From Chlorokybus atmophyticus (taxonomy: Eukaryota; Streptophyta; Chlorokybophyceae; Chlorokybales; Chlorokybaceae), in contig RHPI01003244.1 of assembly GCA_009103225.1 (NCBI GenBank), forward strand, positions 186,001 to 250,000: DNA of 64,000 nt, read 5' to 3'. The first letter of the stretch is position 1. Each line of letters begins with the position of its first letter. Positions 12,267 through 24,437 of this stretch are shown here, in pieces. The notes beneath the pieces were generated by a model. That model made no database searches, had not been told where the DNA came from, and worked only from the letters and a program-made list of their open reading frames with translations. The translations under genes were made by a program, and so were the position numbers.

Positions 12267-12418
12267 TTATTCAACGTTAAATAGTGGCAACTTGTCATGT
12301 GCATGCCATGCATGTGTCATTACATTACACTTGGAATAAATCATCAAACCAGTTTGCTGCCTGTATCTCAAGCAACTGGCTATCAACCCCATCTACATCG
12401 GTCACGTCGTAATCCTAT

Positions 12419-13849
12419 TCAACCTTCTTGCCCTTGGCCGTGTTGGCGGGGCAGTTCTTCAATGTGGCCCGGCTGATGACAGACGTAACAAGTGCGAGCC
12501 GCAGCAGGTGTAGCACCATCAGCGGATGTGCCACCAGTATGAGTCGTGAATGTCTTCACCTTCTTTACCGTGCGCACTCGGATAAGGGTAACGCGTTCCT
12601 CCCACCCCCTGCGGCTTGGCCGCAGCTGCCACATGTGCCTTCTCCTGCACCGCTGTGTCATTGTACAGATACACGCTCAACTTTTGCAGGTTGGCCAAGT
12701 CCTCACGAACCCAAAGAAGTCCCGTTGCCGTGTTGTTTGCAGCTGATCACGCACACGCGTATTTAAGCCGCGCTTGTACAACTCAAACTGCTCAGCCTTG
12801 TTCATGGGCATGAGGCCACTGTTCACGCAACCCACCAATGCTTGCAACTCCTGCAAATAGATGAAGGCCGCCCGACTATTCTGTCGCAACCTGTTAAGCT
12901 TGTTGCGAGTCCGCGTAGCTGGATCCATGCCACCATAACGCTCCACAAGGAACTTAATAGCGCTTCCACTGTCTTGGCCGCACCATCCTCTGTCTGCCTC
13001 GCTCACTCGGCAAGAGCGTCAGATGGCACGAGCAACTCAGCAACAGCAATGTGCTCACCAACTGGGCGCTTCAGCGCTGTCAAGTAGTGCTCGACAGTGA
13101 CCACCTAGTCATGGATGCTGACACTGCCGTTGCCCAGTGGGCTTGAACTTTTCAGGCTTGTTCAGCGCGTGTAATCGGCAGCCCCGCTGATGCACCAGCT
13201 GCTGAAGTAGCACCCGCCACCTGTTGGCGCAGCGCCACCAACTCAGATTGCATATCATCGAGGCGTGCCATCAACTTCACTCGGCCTAACAACTTGTTTT
13301 CCAAGTCAGGTTCCAAGTATCAAAACACGTCCTTGCAACGCTGTGAGGTTTCTACGACAAAGTTGGTCAAAGTCTCAAACGCCATGCGCTTCCCTTTGTA
13401 TGGAAGTGGCTTACTATATATGGTCATGAGAGCAGCCATTCTCGGATCACCTCGCACGAGTGGCGAGATGTTGTTTGTCAACTCGTACTCAAGCATGCGG
13501 ATCACCATCTCTTGGCTTGCGCGAGGGAGTGTGGCAAAGTTCGTCTCCTACCCATCACAAACCTTCTGCGCCCATGCATCTCACGTTTCCTGACGAAGGT
13601 GAGGGTGGGCAGCAAGCAGAGCCTTACGCTCTGAGGCATACTTCTCGATGGCCCGCCAATGACACTCTAAGTGTCCACTGGTCCACCATGAGAAGAGTGA
13701 TTGAGAGAAGCATTGCTCTTCTGCGTGCCTTCTTCGTCCTTGTCACTGCCAGTAAGCTTATAGCTTTCACTCGTGTCCACGTCCTTCACTTCCTCATAAC
13801 TAGATGGCTCGAATAATGTTGACGTCTCAGCCATTGAAGGATACCCCAC
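12419..13849 (-). pseudogene. Gag of the chromovirus, frame-broken
   Basis: Fragments in order: an acidic N-terminus from 13849 (MGYPSMAETSTLFEP), a middle part 13320-13508, and a capsid-like part 12677-13006 (AAFIYLQELQALV, EQFELYKRGL). The nucleocapsid end has CYVCHQPGHIEE; the fourth ligand of the CX2CX4HX4C zinc knuckle (NCP) lies one frame over, so one base has been lost or gained there. Confidence 0.83.
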
Positions 13850-14750
13850 ACGTTCCTCTCCTTAGTCAGACATCTGCACAAGGATAAGAGCCGTCTATAC
13901 TGGAAGTGTGCCAGTCCACACACACACAAGGTGTGCACTTCAAAAGTGTCATAATTTATTGATTTTGCCTCATCAAGTCTTAAGTGCTTAATGTGAAGTA
14001 TTCAGCCCAAACAAAAGCTTTCCACACACCTTTCAAGTAAACACTTGCATTAAAACAAATCGCACGAGGATCCACACGACGGTTCACAAGTTATACCCAC
14101 TCAAAGTTTTCACTTTGTACGACTCAACTCATAATTGCAATTGATACACAAGATGCCAAAATCTCATTGAATCAGCCCTACAGGCCGATATCGATAAGTT
14201 GTGAGTCGTGAGTTTGATATCGATCGCACATAAATGACTATGGCAGCCCCACCGCACTGACTGACGGCACGACAGCCGATATTGCCACCAGACTGCCTCA
14301 CAAGGGTTGATAACGTGAAATTAACAAGTTCAAACCCTTCACACCACCACAAATTTACGTGGTGGCAAGCTCACAAGCCCATACAAGTATTCATTGTTGT
14401 TATGATTCATCATATGAAATGCTGGGCATGCAATGCTTAGATGAGAGGCCTGAGTGGCCGCCTCCCCTAACAGCAAGCTAGGCTAGGCCATGGCAACTAC
14501 GCTAGGTTAGGCTAGGCTAAGCAAGCTAGTTAGCAAGCAAGCATGGCCAAGCTAAGCTACACTAGCAGCATCGTTTATTCATACACAACAACAACAACTA
14601 ACACCACTACCCACCGTAACTTGTGGGTAGCGGCTGCTTCTGTCGCCGCCGCTGCTACTGGCTGCCAGGCCGCCAACTGCTCAGTGCCGTTGCTGCTGCC
14701 TCCACGCCACCGCCGCCACCGTCCCTCCCACAGGTCCCCTCGGTGCCCTT

Positions 14751-14762
14751 GCTCCGATACCA
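14751..14762 (-). promoter_or_regulatory. Primer-binding site, initiator-Met tRNA type
   Basis: Directly inside the 5' LTR the minus strand reads TGGTATCGGAGC. The common plant initiator-Met PBS is TGGTATCAGAGC, one difference. The PBS type supports a plant or green algal host. Confidence 0.8.
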
Positions 14763-14763
14763 A

Positions 14764-15118
14764 TGTCAGGAGGGGGGTGCACCTCCTCCCTCAAATCCCC
14801 AACCCCAACCCCATCACCAGCCACGCCGACCACACCGCCGCCGCTGCCGGGGCAGCTGCCAGAGCCGAAGATCCTCTGCTTATGGCGTTTGCTGCTTTAG
14901 CAGCGCCGCCATGCGGCTGATATCGGCATGAGACTTGTGTCTCATGTCGATATCAATGTTACAGTTAAGTAACACTACATTATATATATAGGGCTTTATC
15001 ATTAGGTTAACGGCCCTAATATGGCTTACTTGGCTGTTTACTCGTGGGACCCTTGACCCTTGTTTAAATCTCAAATAAGGGCGGGGAACCTCTCCTCTGG
15101 AGGAAGCACTCCATTACA
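14764..15118 (-). repeat. 5' LTR of the chromovirus
   Basis: This 355 bp copy of the LTR starts TGTCAGGAGGGG and ends CTCCATTACA on the plus strand. It carries the hairpin seen in the other LTR (14919-14954) with mismatches, and an extra TATATATA insertion near 14980. Confidence 0.92.
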
Positions 15119-16437
15119 ATAGTTATCATATCTACACGGGCCACCCCTTGCTTTGAAGCAAATTTGCGCATCAAAAACTTGCGGCATGTGAAAACACTAT
15201 CAGGCTGCATAATGCTTGTCTACAACGGTTTATTCGACAGGGATGGCGGCGCCGCTTGGTGGCAGCAGTCAGCTGCTTTCGGCAAGGCTTATGCCATGCT
15301 AAAAGTAGTTGTCCGCTCGATTAACAAAAAGTCATGCTCGACCACGCAGCCATAAGTTAATTGTGATTTAGCAATAACTTGTTGCCGAATCTCTTGACAG
15401 TAAGTGTGGTGTCACTTTTATAACTCGCGTTACTCTTTCTTCATGACAAGTTCCACGATTGTTCGTATCTCATTTATGTGCGCATGCCTGAGAATCCAGC
15501 ATAGAGAGTCTTATCTCATCTGGTGTGTTAATAATAAAAGTTGTAAGCGCTATCTTGGCCTCCGCTTAGTTTGTCGCTTGCTTGAGCATGTTGCATGCCA
15601 CGCGTGTCATGTATTTGCACAAACCCTCTTGAAGACCGTAAGTGTGCTTTGCACAGCTCTAATGTAAGTTGCTTATATGTAAGATATGTAAAATGCCGGT
15701 ATGTGAGCAGCATTGAAGCAGGCTTAGCGATAATAGCCTATCAGCACTGCTAGTAGCACTGCTTCTTTAGCAGGAGGCCTAGCAGCTTGCAACTTGCTGC
15801 TAAGCCACGAACCCATGCGTTCTCATGTAACACACTTCATGCAATGCAAGGTCGCTTGCATCGCGACGTGGCAGGTGGCCGCGCTTCCAGCATCTGTGCT
15901 GGGCTTGCGCAGCACAAGTGGAGGGTAGCCCTCAAATAGAGTAGCACTGTGAAGTTCACTATTGACTCAACACTAGTATTGAGCAAATGATCACCATCTA
16001 GCAAGAAAGCTGACCCAGCACTAGCTGCCACAGTGGGCGGGGTCCCGCCGCGAGGACACTGTCCAGGGGAATCTACACCCTGATTCCGAGTGTAGAGCAG
16101 CGACAACAGAGACGAACAGCAGACAGCGCGTTTGGCATAGGGGCCTAGTTACAGTCATCATGGCGCCAGTACGATGCAGCACACCGTTGCAATGCATGGG
16201 GTTCGAGCATGCATCGTCAAGTTGTAGGCCCGAATGTGCCCTCGCCGCCGTCATGCCGTCGCTACGTCCACCGCCGCCTGCGGCACAAGAGGAAGATGCT
16301 CTCCCTTCGCTCTCTCGACCGAAAAACGGCATCTTCTTCGTCCAGCCTCTGATGCTCAATGCCACCAGTTTCAGCATGGCATGCTGCTGTAAGCAAGAAG
16401 AAGCTTCGGCAGCTTGGGGTGTGTACATTCCGCTGTC
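15119..16437. other. Intergenic region upstream of the alkaline phosphatase
   Basis: No supported gene. Open frames on both strands around 16021-16639 overlap the start of the phosphatase and have no recognisable domain; they look like shadows of GC-rich DNA. The promoter of the phosphatase should lie in the last few hundred bases. Confidence 0.45.
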
Positions 16438-19400
16438 ATGGCGGCGAGGTGGGCGTCGTCGTCGCTGGCGGCGATCGCCGTCCTGTTGTGCTGCTTCGCC
16501 GCAGGTGCTCTGGCCCACAACCCTGGCACGCAGTTCCCGCTCCTCCCAGGCTGCGGCTACCGCAATGGAGCCTGCCTGCTGCCCCAAGACGGCAGCTCTT
16601 TCCTTGCCGGCCAACTGTTTGATGCTGAGATTGAGGTAAGCAAGCTAGCAGCCATGCATACAAGCATGCATAGATGCATGCATATGCATGGCTGCATGCA
16701 AATACAACAACAGAAGAAGCAGCGCTTAACGTAGCCTCCGTCAGGTGTTTGCTGATTCGCCGCCGGATGTCCGGGTGACCCTCACACCGCCCAACTCCAA
16801 CACCGCCAGGGATGCCGCCTCGGTGCTTGGCGTACCTCTTACAAGCCCAGGCGTGCCTCACTCTTACCTCTACTTCACTGACGTCAAGTCAGCGCTTGCC
16901 GGTCAATACAAGAACCAAACTGTAAGTCAATTCTAGCACTTACAGTTGCATGCAATCACGCAGCCCATGCATTGCTTTCGCGTTAGCATGAGCTGCTCGC
17001 ACATAGTTAGCCAATATGTGCTGGTTGCATGGACGCATATTCACCGCAACCCCTGCCCAGGTCTATCAATACTTCTACCGGAATGTTACACTCACCACGC
17101 CCGGCACGTATAGCGTCGGTGTGTCTGTCAATGGCAAGTTTATCTACCTGAGGTGGTTGGTGAGGCCTGCCGCTAGCCAGTCTGCCAAGAATGTCATCCT
17201 CTTCATTGGTGATGGCATGAACCATGGTATTGTCACCGCCACGCGGCTGGTGTCTCGAGGCCAGTACTTTGGCAAGTGGCGTGGGTATGTGGTTTGTCCA
17301 GTTGTTGCATGCATGTCACCTTTCATGCTTATTGATTTGCGCCGTGATGTTTTTCCTGCAGCCTGCTGAACATGGACCGGTTGGGTACCATTGGTCTTGT
17401 CTCCACTGCCGGCGTTGACTCAATCATCACTGACTCAGCCAACTCCGCAAGGTACACTGCGCTGTTGCCATGTGCTTAAGTGCGCAGTGTGTGATCAATG
17501 GCGAGCAATGCTGAAGCTGTGTGCCTTGCTGGCAGTGCATACAACTCTGGCTTCAAGACAAGTGTCAACTGCCTCAACGTGCAAGCTGATACGAGCCCAA
17601 GCACTTTTGATGATCCAAAGGTACACTGCGCGGTTGCAATGTGCTTGGGTGCGCAGTGTGTGATACATGGCGAGAAGTGCTAAAGCTATGTGATGTGCGT
17701 TCTGAAGGCTGAGACACTGCCGGAGCTGCTGCGCCGTCTCCGACCCAAGGCGGCAGTCGGTGTTGTTACCACGGCTGAGATTCAAGATGCTACTCCTGCT
17801 GCGCTTTACGGACAGTAAGTGCTGTGCGTTTGCTTTGGTGGAGTTGCTGTTGATGGTACTTTGTGGGGGAGCGGGTGTAGTTCAGAAGGTGCTGGGAGAG
17901 AGACACGCAGGGTTGATGGGCGAGGTGGGAGCAAACCGTTCCCATGTGGTCTAAACTTGTTGCCGGCAATAACATTTGTCTTGCTCGCAGCACTCGCCGC
18001 CGCGATGACAAGGCCCAGCTCACTGACCAGATGCTGTATGGCACGAAGAACTTCTCAGCTGATCCTTGGAGCGTTGTGTCGAATGGCAAGGGTGTTCAGC
18101 CCGAAGTCATCTTGGGTGGTGGAGGCAGGTATTTCAACCCTTCGTCCAGCATTGACAACAGTGACTATTACGCTCGCTATGCCAAGGAAGGCTACAACGT
18201 TGTCTATGACCGCGCCGGCATGGTGGCAAATGAGAAGGTCAAGAAGCTGCTCGGCATCTTCCACTGGGGTATGGTCTCAAGACTACTGCACTCCACTTGT
18301 GATTTGCAACATGCAGCATGAAACGGTGGTTCTGCAGGCAACATGGACGTCTGGTTGGATCGCCACATCTACACGCAGAACCTTATTGGAGCAAACTACC
18401 CCACTGATGCTGGACGTGCGGCCAACACCGCCCCTACCGATCAGCCTGACCTGGTTGAGATGACCAAGGCTGCACTCTCTGTGCTCGAGCAGTACGATGA
18501 AGGCTTCTACCTCATGGTCGAGGGTGCGTCCATTGACAAGCAGGCTCACCGCAATGACTGGGTATGGCCGTCTGGCTGTTGCTATGCCGGCAAGTTTACC
18601 AATGGTACGTCCTTGAACTTGTTAAAAGAGGTTCTCATACTCATGTCATGTGTGACAGGAGCGCATGTTCGGTGAGGCCATTGACTTTGACAATGCCATT
18701 GGCTACGCGAAGGACTGGGCACGCGGCCGCTCTGATACCCTCATCGTTGTCACAGCTGACCACGCGCATGGCTTCGATGTGTGTGCACAGCACACCTGTT
18801 CCGTAGGCTGTGGGGGCAGTATGTGCAGAGTACTGACTCGTAACTCGCCTCCAGGTTCATGGCTCTGTTGACACGGACTTCTTGAATGAGGTCTCTCAGG
18901 CGTTCCCAACTGCACCACGCACCACTGCCGGCATCCCTGATGTCGGTGATCTCACCAAGCGCCAAGCAATTGGCGAGTACCAACAGGTGTGTGCACTTTT
19001 GGCTCACACGAACAGCAGTTGCTGTGTGTGCCTCAAGCGCCCTGATAGACAAAACGCTGGTGCGCACTCGTTTGCAGGCTGGACGCGTGGGTTACTGGGA
19101 TGACAACGGTGACAACTTCCCAGATGATTGGTCACCCCGTTATACCCTTGCCGCCTCTTCCACCAACCACCCTGATCTTTACCAGAACTTCTCCATCCAT
19201 AACAGTACGTCTGTATTGCGCTGCCTCTTGCGGTCGCTCTCTGCAAGTAGTTCTCGCACATGTCCCTGAGTAACTTGGACTCTTGCTTTTACTGCTTGCA
19301 GCCCAGAGGAACCCTGCCATTGGAGGTGCTGCTGGTGTGGCATCCTGGAATCAGGTATAGTTGCATACAAAAATAATGCATTGAATCATTGTTCAACCAC

Positions 19401-19744
19401 TTGCTCAGATCGTCATGTGTTGCACTGCAGGCCAACCCTTCAGAGGATCCTAACGGCATCTATCGGAGTGGCAACCTCTCTCCTGTCCAGGCTCAGTCTG
19501 TACACACCATGTCGGATGTGCCGTTGTTCGCTTGGGGTAAACTTTGTGTGACGTGCTTGATGCATGTTGGTGTGCACAACCAACTAACTATCCGCTGCTG
19601 ACAGGTCCCAATGCCAACGCATTCGGCAGGGTGCAGAACAACATCAATGTCTTCTTTGGAATGGCTGATGCCCTCGGTCTCGGAACTGGCAAGGAGCCTA
19701 AGCGCCGCCGTCGCCCTTTGCTTGGTAAGCGTAGCTATTGCTGA
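16438..19744 (+). CDS. PhoA-type alkaline phosphatase, secreted, multi-exon
   Basis: Phosphomonoesterase of the classical alkaline phosphatase family. The start ATG 16438 opens a signal peptide (MAARWASSSLAAIAVLLCCF, cleaved probably after ALA), so the enzyme is exported. About fourteen exons join in phase. All active-site parts are visible: IGDGM near 17207 (metal Asp), TDSANSA near 17430 (nucleophile Ser), VEGASIDKQAH near 18520 (Glu, Asp, His), TADHAHG near 18755 (Asp, His) and VHTMSDVPLFAWG near 19500 (last His). The protein should therefore be active. It ends in a basic tail, KRRRRPLLGKRSYC, with TGA at 19742; a GTAAGC in that tail could instead be a splice donor, so the C-terminus is the least certain part. 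In algae such enzymes serve phosphate scavenging; no regulatory element was recognised. Confidence 0.92.
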
Positions 19745-21779
19745 TTGGGCTGCTTTCCGTGCACCAAGGTACAGTTATGTACTCATCTGGTTGTTGGGCA
19801 GGTTAAAGAACTAACTGCTCCTTTTGGAGCATCGGCATTTGAAAGCTCTGGTTAAGCAGATTGCGATTGTAGCCAAGGGCACGTTAGACAATTCCGTGCC
19901 AATCAATTCTTCTCAGTAACCTTTTTTCTCCATTCTAATTCCCGTTGACGGTGCAATGCGTAATGAGACGAGCGTTGCAGTTGTTTAGCTAGTGTTGTGA
20001 AGGCAACAGTGCAAAGCCGCCATCAAGGTGAGCTGGGACGCTGAATATAGGTGTGGTGTAGCACATAAGCGTTTGGTTGTGGCATGGGTTAAAGCTTGAT
20101 ACGGACGGTGCACTATGGGTAGTTGCTGGCATCAGCCTCTGGTTGTAAGTGTGTAACATTGCTGCTGGCTTTGTAACAGACTTGTTCGACATGCGTGCAC
20201 CAAAGGAACTAACATACGCTTGGGGTCAGGTTCAGCAGAACCAGCTGCTGGTAATTATCTCACGTGCAGTACACTCATCGCATGCATAGCGTGTGTCAAA
20301 CATGTTTGTAATCCGACGATAATACCTAAACCGCCACAGCCACAGTCGCCACCAACCATTGCCCTTGTCCTCAGAGCTAATCACTGCGTTGCATCACCCG
20401 GTTGCCTCAGCGCTGCGGCGGATGCTGCTAATGCTGCGCGCATTACAGTGCGTGTGGACATTTGGCACTCAAGCGCATGCACCAATGTAAATGACTAGTG
20501 TGACCATCTGTATAGGAGGGGTACAGGATACATGTGTTGTGTGTGCTTCACTGATTTGCCACTGATTTGTGACGATCTTGGCAGCATCAGAGACAGACAG
20601 ACACACAAGCCACTTCAAACCTCCCTTGAGAGCTGATGTGGTTTGATACATCTACAGTCGTGCCCATATGGTCACGTCAGTACACACACCAGGAGATGCA
20701 AATGCTGGCATAGTGATGGCGAAATGGCTAGTGAAGGCATGAACCATAACAGTGCTCATATAGTTTGCCCTATGTGCACACGAATGATCATATATAGTAC
20801 ACTAGTTGAATACAATGCCGTGAAAGTAAATAACATGCTACTGCACCAGTATACTATAATACTGTACACAGCCAGTTGTGTAGCAAGGTGTAGCATACAT
20901 CTGTATCAAAATCTACCTAATAGTATGTACCATACATGCTCTGCACTCCGTGCAATACATGGTAGCACAGGTGCAGGCGATAGGCCAGCACAAAACACAA
21001 AACGCTATCAACCCATCAGAGGGCTCAGCTAGGGGCCTGATGCATCTGAGTGCTAGTGGCGCTGCTGGTGGTCACCGTCATTCTAGAAGATGATGGCGGT
21101 GACCAGCAGCAGCGGCAGGATGCAGCTAACATTACAGCTTGTACCTGCAGCGCCTGTGTGTCAGCTTTCCCAGCGCAACTGCCACCCTCTGACAGGACCA
21201 CGACACAACTGTGCCCCCGCCCCACTTGTGAATCCTCGGCTTTGGTTGCCCTGCATTGCGTGGTTTTTCATGGCCACTGGGGTTAGCGTTTGACTGCTTA
21301 GTGAATGGACATTCATCACTCACAGGTTGTTCAGCGCACTCCCTGACAAGCCCTCTGTTAGTGTGTCATGCAGTGCATTTGCCGACCAGCATGCGCGCCG
21401 TCCTCACATGTCTGCACTCAGCTGCTCACCTGTTTGTTGGTGTTGTTGATGCCTGCAGCATGTTGGACCAAAACTACAACAATATATTTGACGCAATATA
21501 CAGGGATTCGCAGCTTGGGCAGACACTGGCACCTTATTTGCAAGGTTCAAGAGCAGGCTGGTATGGCCAAGCACACAACTCAGCAGCCACTTGCATGCTC
21601 TGTGACTTGCAGTGACTCCGCATATGCCTAGCCGGAGTTAATCCCTAACGATCAACCTTGATAAGCATCCTGTAGCTGGAGGCTCGCTCTGACCAGCTTG
21701 ATCTGTCACATACTTACAACTCCTTCCCTCCTTATTGAGAAAGCGGTTTTCTGCCCATGTTCCTGGACACACACAACAC
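19745..21779. other. Region between convergent phosphatase and RAD51D genes
   Basis: It should contain the 3' UTRs of both genes. TGTAA words near 20150 and 20170 could be the phosphatase polyadenylation signal. No coding region is supported; an open frame at 21460-21615 lacks splice continuity and resembles nothing I know. Confidence 0.4.
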
Positions 21780-23706
21780 TTACGTCATTGGCATCAAGCT
21801 CAAAATGGCTCGCTGTGCCACACAAAGAGAGCTCATTTTCCAAATGTCACTCAGTACGCGGCAAGTAGGCAACTGCTCCCATACCACATGGTTATGCTTG
21901 TGCAGCGTAGCGCAGCACTCCTCGGACCCAGGTGTTCTGGTCAGAAGCAACCTTGCGTGTGGAACGCTGTGCCACACTTCACCAAGTGCAGGCTTTGTTT
22001 CGCCGTCATCCAGTTCTATGGCGTTGTTTGTGACCTGCAACAGTAGGTCATCAACATGTCATGTGTAGAAGTCAGCCATGAGACTACTAACATACGCCAC
22101 CAGCAAGTGCTGCCGCAGCTCACCAGCACAGCAACTTGACATGATTCTGCTAGCTGCCTGAGTTCACGCCCAATGCTGGCAAACAAAGCAAGGCCTGCAT
22201 TCCAAGTCACCTCATCAGTCGCGTAGCTGTCAGTGCAATGCTCACAGTCGCCAATAAAACCACAGCAAACTGCCCATCACCTTGAACTCCAGCAGGGCCT
22301 GTCCGTACGATAGGGCTGAGGACCGCAGCAACAGAGTCGATGACAACAAGGCGCAGCATGCGAAAGAACTCCCACTGCGTAACAATATGCACCCAGAATT
22401 ACATTTTTATGCATGTAAGCGATCAGGATGAAATAGAAACCGACAGTACCTGGCTGTTTGGTGCGCAGTACTTGCGAAGCTGTTGCAGCAGCTCAAGCAA
22501 AGACCATGCGTCATAAGCTTGAAATCGTGCAATGCTCTTCAAAGTGCTGTTCAGGCTCTTGCCCGGAGACTCTGTACTCTCTTTCTACAGATTGCAATCA
22601 TCAGCAGGTGACGACCAACAGAACGGCATGCCGACAAGGCAAGAAACCTTTCCTGATACTGCACAAGCGCCAACCTTACGTCAGGAGCAGACGTATGCAG
22701 CTGCGCAATGCGTCGTGCAGAGAAGGCTCCACACGTGTCGACATACGCCACTGTGCACTCTTTCTGCCTGGCGACCTTTGCCACCGCAGCCAAACAGATC
22801 TGCCCAGCGCACACATCTCACACGGTGTCGTACAAAACCGTTGTGCGCAGCGAGTATAGTGGACTTTGAGTGCATAGCAGCCAACCCTGCAAGCATACCT
22901 GTGTTTTGCCGGCGGATGATACGCCCGCCAGCTCCGTAACTGTGCCGGCCCACAGGCCCCCTTGCAGCAAATTGTCTATGCTGTGTGTCGGCAGACAGGT
23001 TAGTAAGTGAGTGGTTGGAACCACAAGCTGTTCGCCCAGGCTTGTGCGAGCTTTGTGTGCATGCGCACCTGCTGCAGCCTGTGCTGTAAACTTTCGTTGC
23101 CTGCAGCGTCGCCAGCAACTGCAGCCCGTCACGGCCTCCCGCATCGCAGAGGCGGGCCAAGCTGCGCATCACGGCAGCAACCGCCTGCATTGTGCGGCGT
23201 TTCTCAGGAACGGTTCACAGGCCAGCGAGTATTGATACACAGCAGCATGTAAACATGCATGTGCCTCAACGCTTGTCAGCAGGAAGGCCATGCCATTGCC
23301 GACACTCACATTTCCAGGAACGCATGCATGTCATCATCACATTGCACCACACCAGGCCTCCGGCAGCAGGAATTGCCGTAGATTGGCACAAACTGAAAGC
23401 ATGGACAGCTCCATACGCTAAGCAAGCCTTGTTGAAACACACTCATGCCTAACTCCTCCTGACCTGGTGTTTCTGCGGGCCATCGGCAGTGTTGTCCCCA
23501 GGCACCCGCAGCGCCTCCAAGTCAGCGAGGAGAACGTCCTCGACTGCACCAGCAGCAGGTCAACCGCCAGGCAGTCGTTACAGCTACCTGCATGAACGGC
23601 AGCCAGCCGGTGTTATGACAAGCACGGTCTCACCAGAGGCCAGCCCGGCAGCTGCCAGCACCTCCGCCGTCTCGGGCAGAAGGTCGTTCAGTTCCGTCAG
23701 CTGCAT
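21780..23706 (-). CDS. RAD51D-type RecA-family recombinase paralogue
   Basis: ATPase of the RAD51 paralogue group, acting in homologous recombination, where RAD51D works with XRCC2 in the BCDX2 complex. Exons on the minus strand join as: MQLTELNDLLPETAEVL (N-terminal helical region from 23706), VEDVLLADLEALRV, a helical exon near 23080-23190, then LPTHSIDNLLQGGLWAGTV with Walker A GVSSAGKT near 22920-22960, VAYVDTCGAFSARRIAQL near 22730, FQAYDAWSLLELLQQL near 22500, Walker B LRLVVIDSVAAV near 22345, GLALFASIGRELRQLAES near 22180, and VTNNAIELDDGETKPALG near 22010. The SIDNLLQGGLWAGTVTEL and VTN..KPALG patterns fit RAD51D better than RAD51B, RAD51C or XRCC3. The last short exon (ending at 21780) is tentative. 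Both Walker motifs look intact. Confidence 0.85.
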
Positions 23707-24437
23707 GCCCTCGCCTCGCCTCGCTGAAGCTCTCACTGGACCCTACCCCATGAGCAGCACCAGCAGGACCGTCCTGCCGCCGCTCATGCCAAGGTCGCCA
23801 ACCACCTCCACCTCGCCGCCGCTGCAGCCAGTGTTCGATAATTTTTGCCCAATTGGGATGCTTGTTGCTGAGCAGAGCCAGCAGTGAGCTTGCGCGAAGC
23901 GGCACAAGAGAACGCACACTGTCTACTATGTCAACGCTCTTCTGATGACGTACTGTGCACTCATACGTAAGCAAGCACCTCGTGCGTGCAAGAGTTGTAT
24001 GGTATATAGGTATAGCAATCCAATGGCGGCAATGGCGTCGGTGCTCACTGAGCATTGCTAAGCAACACAAACCATTACCGCACAACCAACTCCACCACCG
24101 CCAGCATATTGGGATCGCTAACTTGCATAAATGCGAATGCCAATGCGTGCTCAGCACAGGTGTACCGAGTATGCAATGCAGGGTTGACCTGCAACGCAAG
24201 CCAAGGTTGCGGTGGCGCACCACATGTGTACATAAAACTGAAGGTGCTATTGTGTCAGTGCTTATGTATGGCGTGGTATGCAAGCTGCTCACGTAAACTT
24301 TTAGCCAACAGTGTCACCCAGCTTGCGTATACTCAATGCACCGCTGTGCAAGCGCTTGCAAATGCCTTGTAACAACATGTGCGCTTCACAAGCGTTTTAC
24401 ATTATTATTGCAATTCTAAACGAGGGTGGTGACGGAT
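23707..24437. other. Non-coding stretch between two minus-strand genes
   Basis: It includes the presumed 5' flank of RAD51D and the 3' flank of the next gene. No open frame here joins to an exon. No promoter motif was recognised. Confidence 0.4.

Larger units (their letters stand above)
7544..15118 (-). mobile_element. Decayed Ty3/gypsy LTR retrotransposon (chromovirus type)
   Basis: The element reads right to left: 5' LTR 14764-15118, PBS, gag, protease, reverse transcriptase, RNase H, integrase, chromodomain, polypurine tract, 3' LTR 7544-7880. The pol order RT-RNase H-integrase is that of Ty3/gypsy, and the C-terminal chromodomain places it with the chromoviruses. Flanking 5-mers GTAGT (7539-7543) and ATAGT (15119-15123) match at four of five bases and are probably the target-site duplication. 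The frame is broken many times and the RT carries a seven-copy tandem array, so the copy cannot be autonomous. The two LTRs differ by substitutions and indels, which indicates an old insertion. Confidence 0.93.

Noticed and set aside
16021-16639. Open frames of 159 and 197 codons opposite and before the phosphatase start
   Set aside because: They overlap the well-supported signal-peptide exon and show no domain; they are GC-driven shadows.
21368-21631. Possible extra gene between phosphatase and RAD51D
   Set aside because: A single open frame with a start-like ATG near 21460, no recognisable content and no matching exons.
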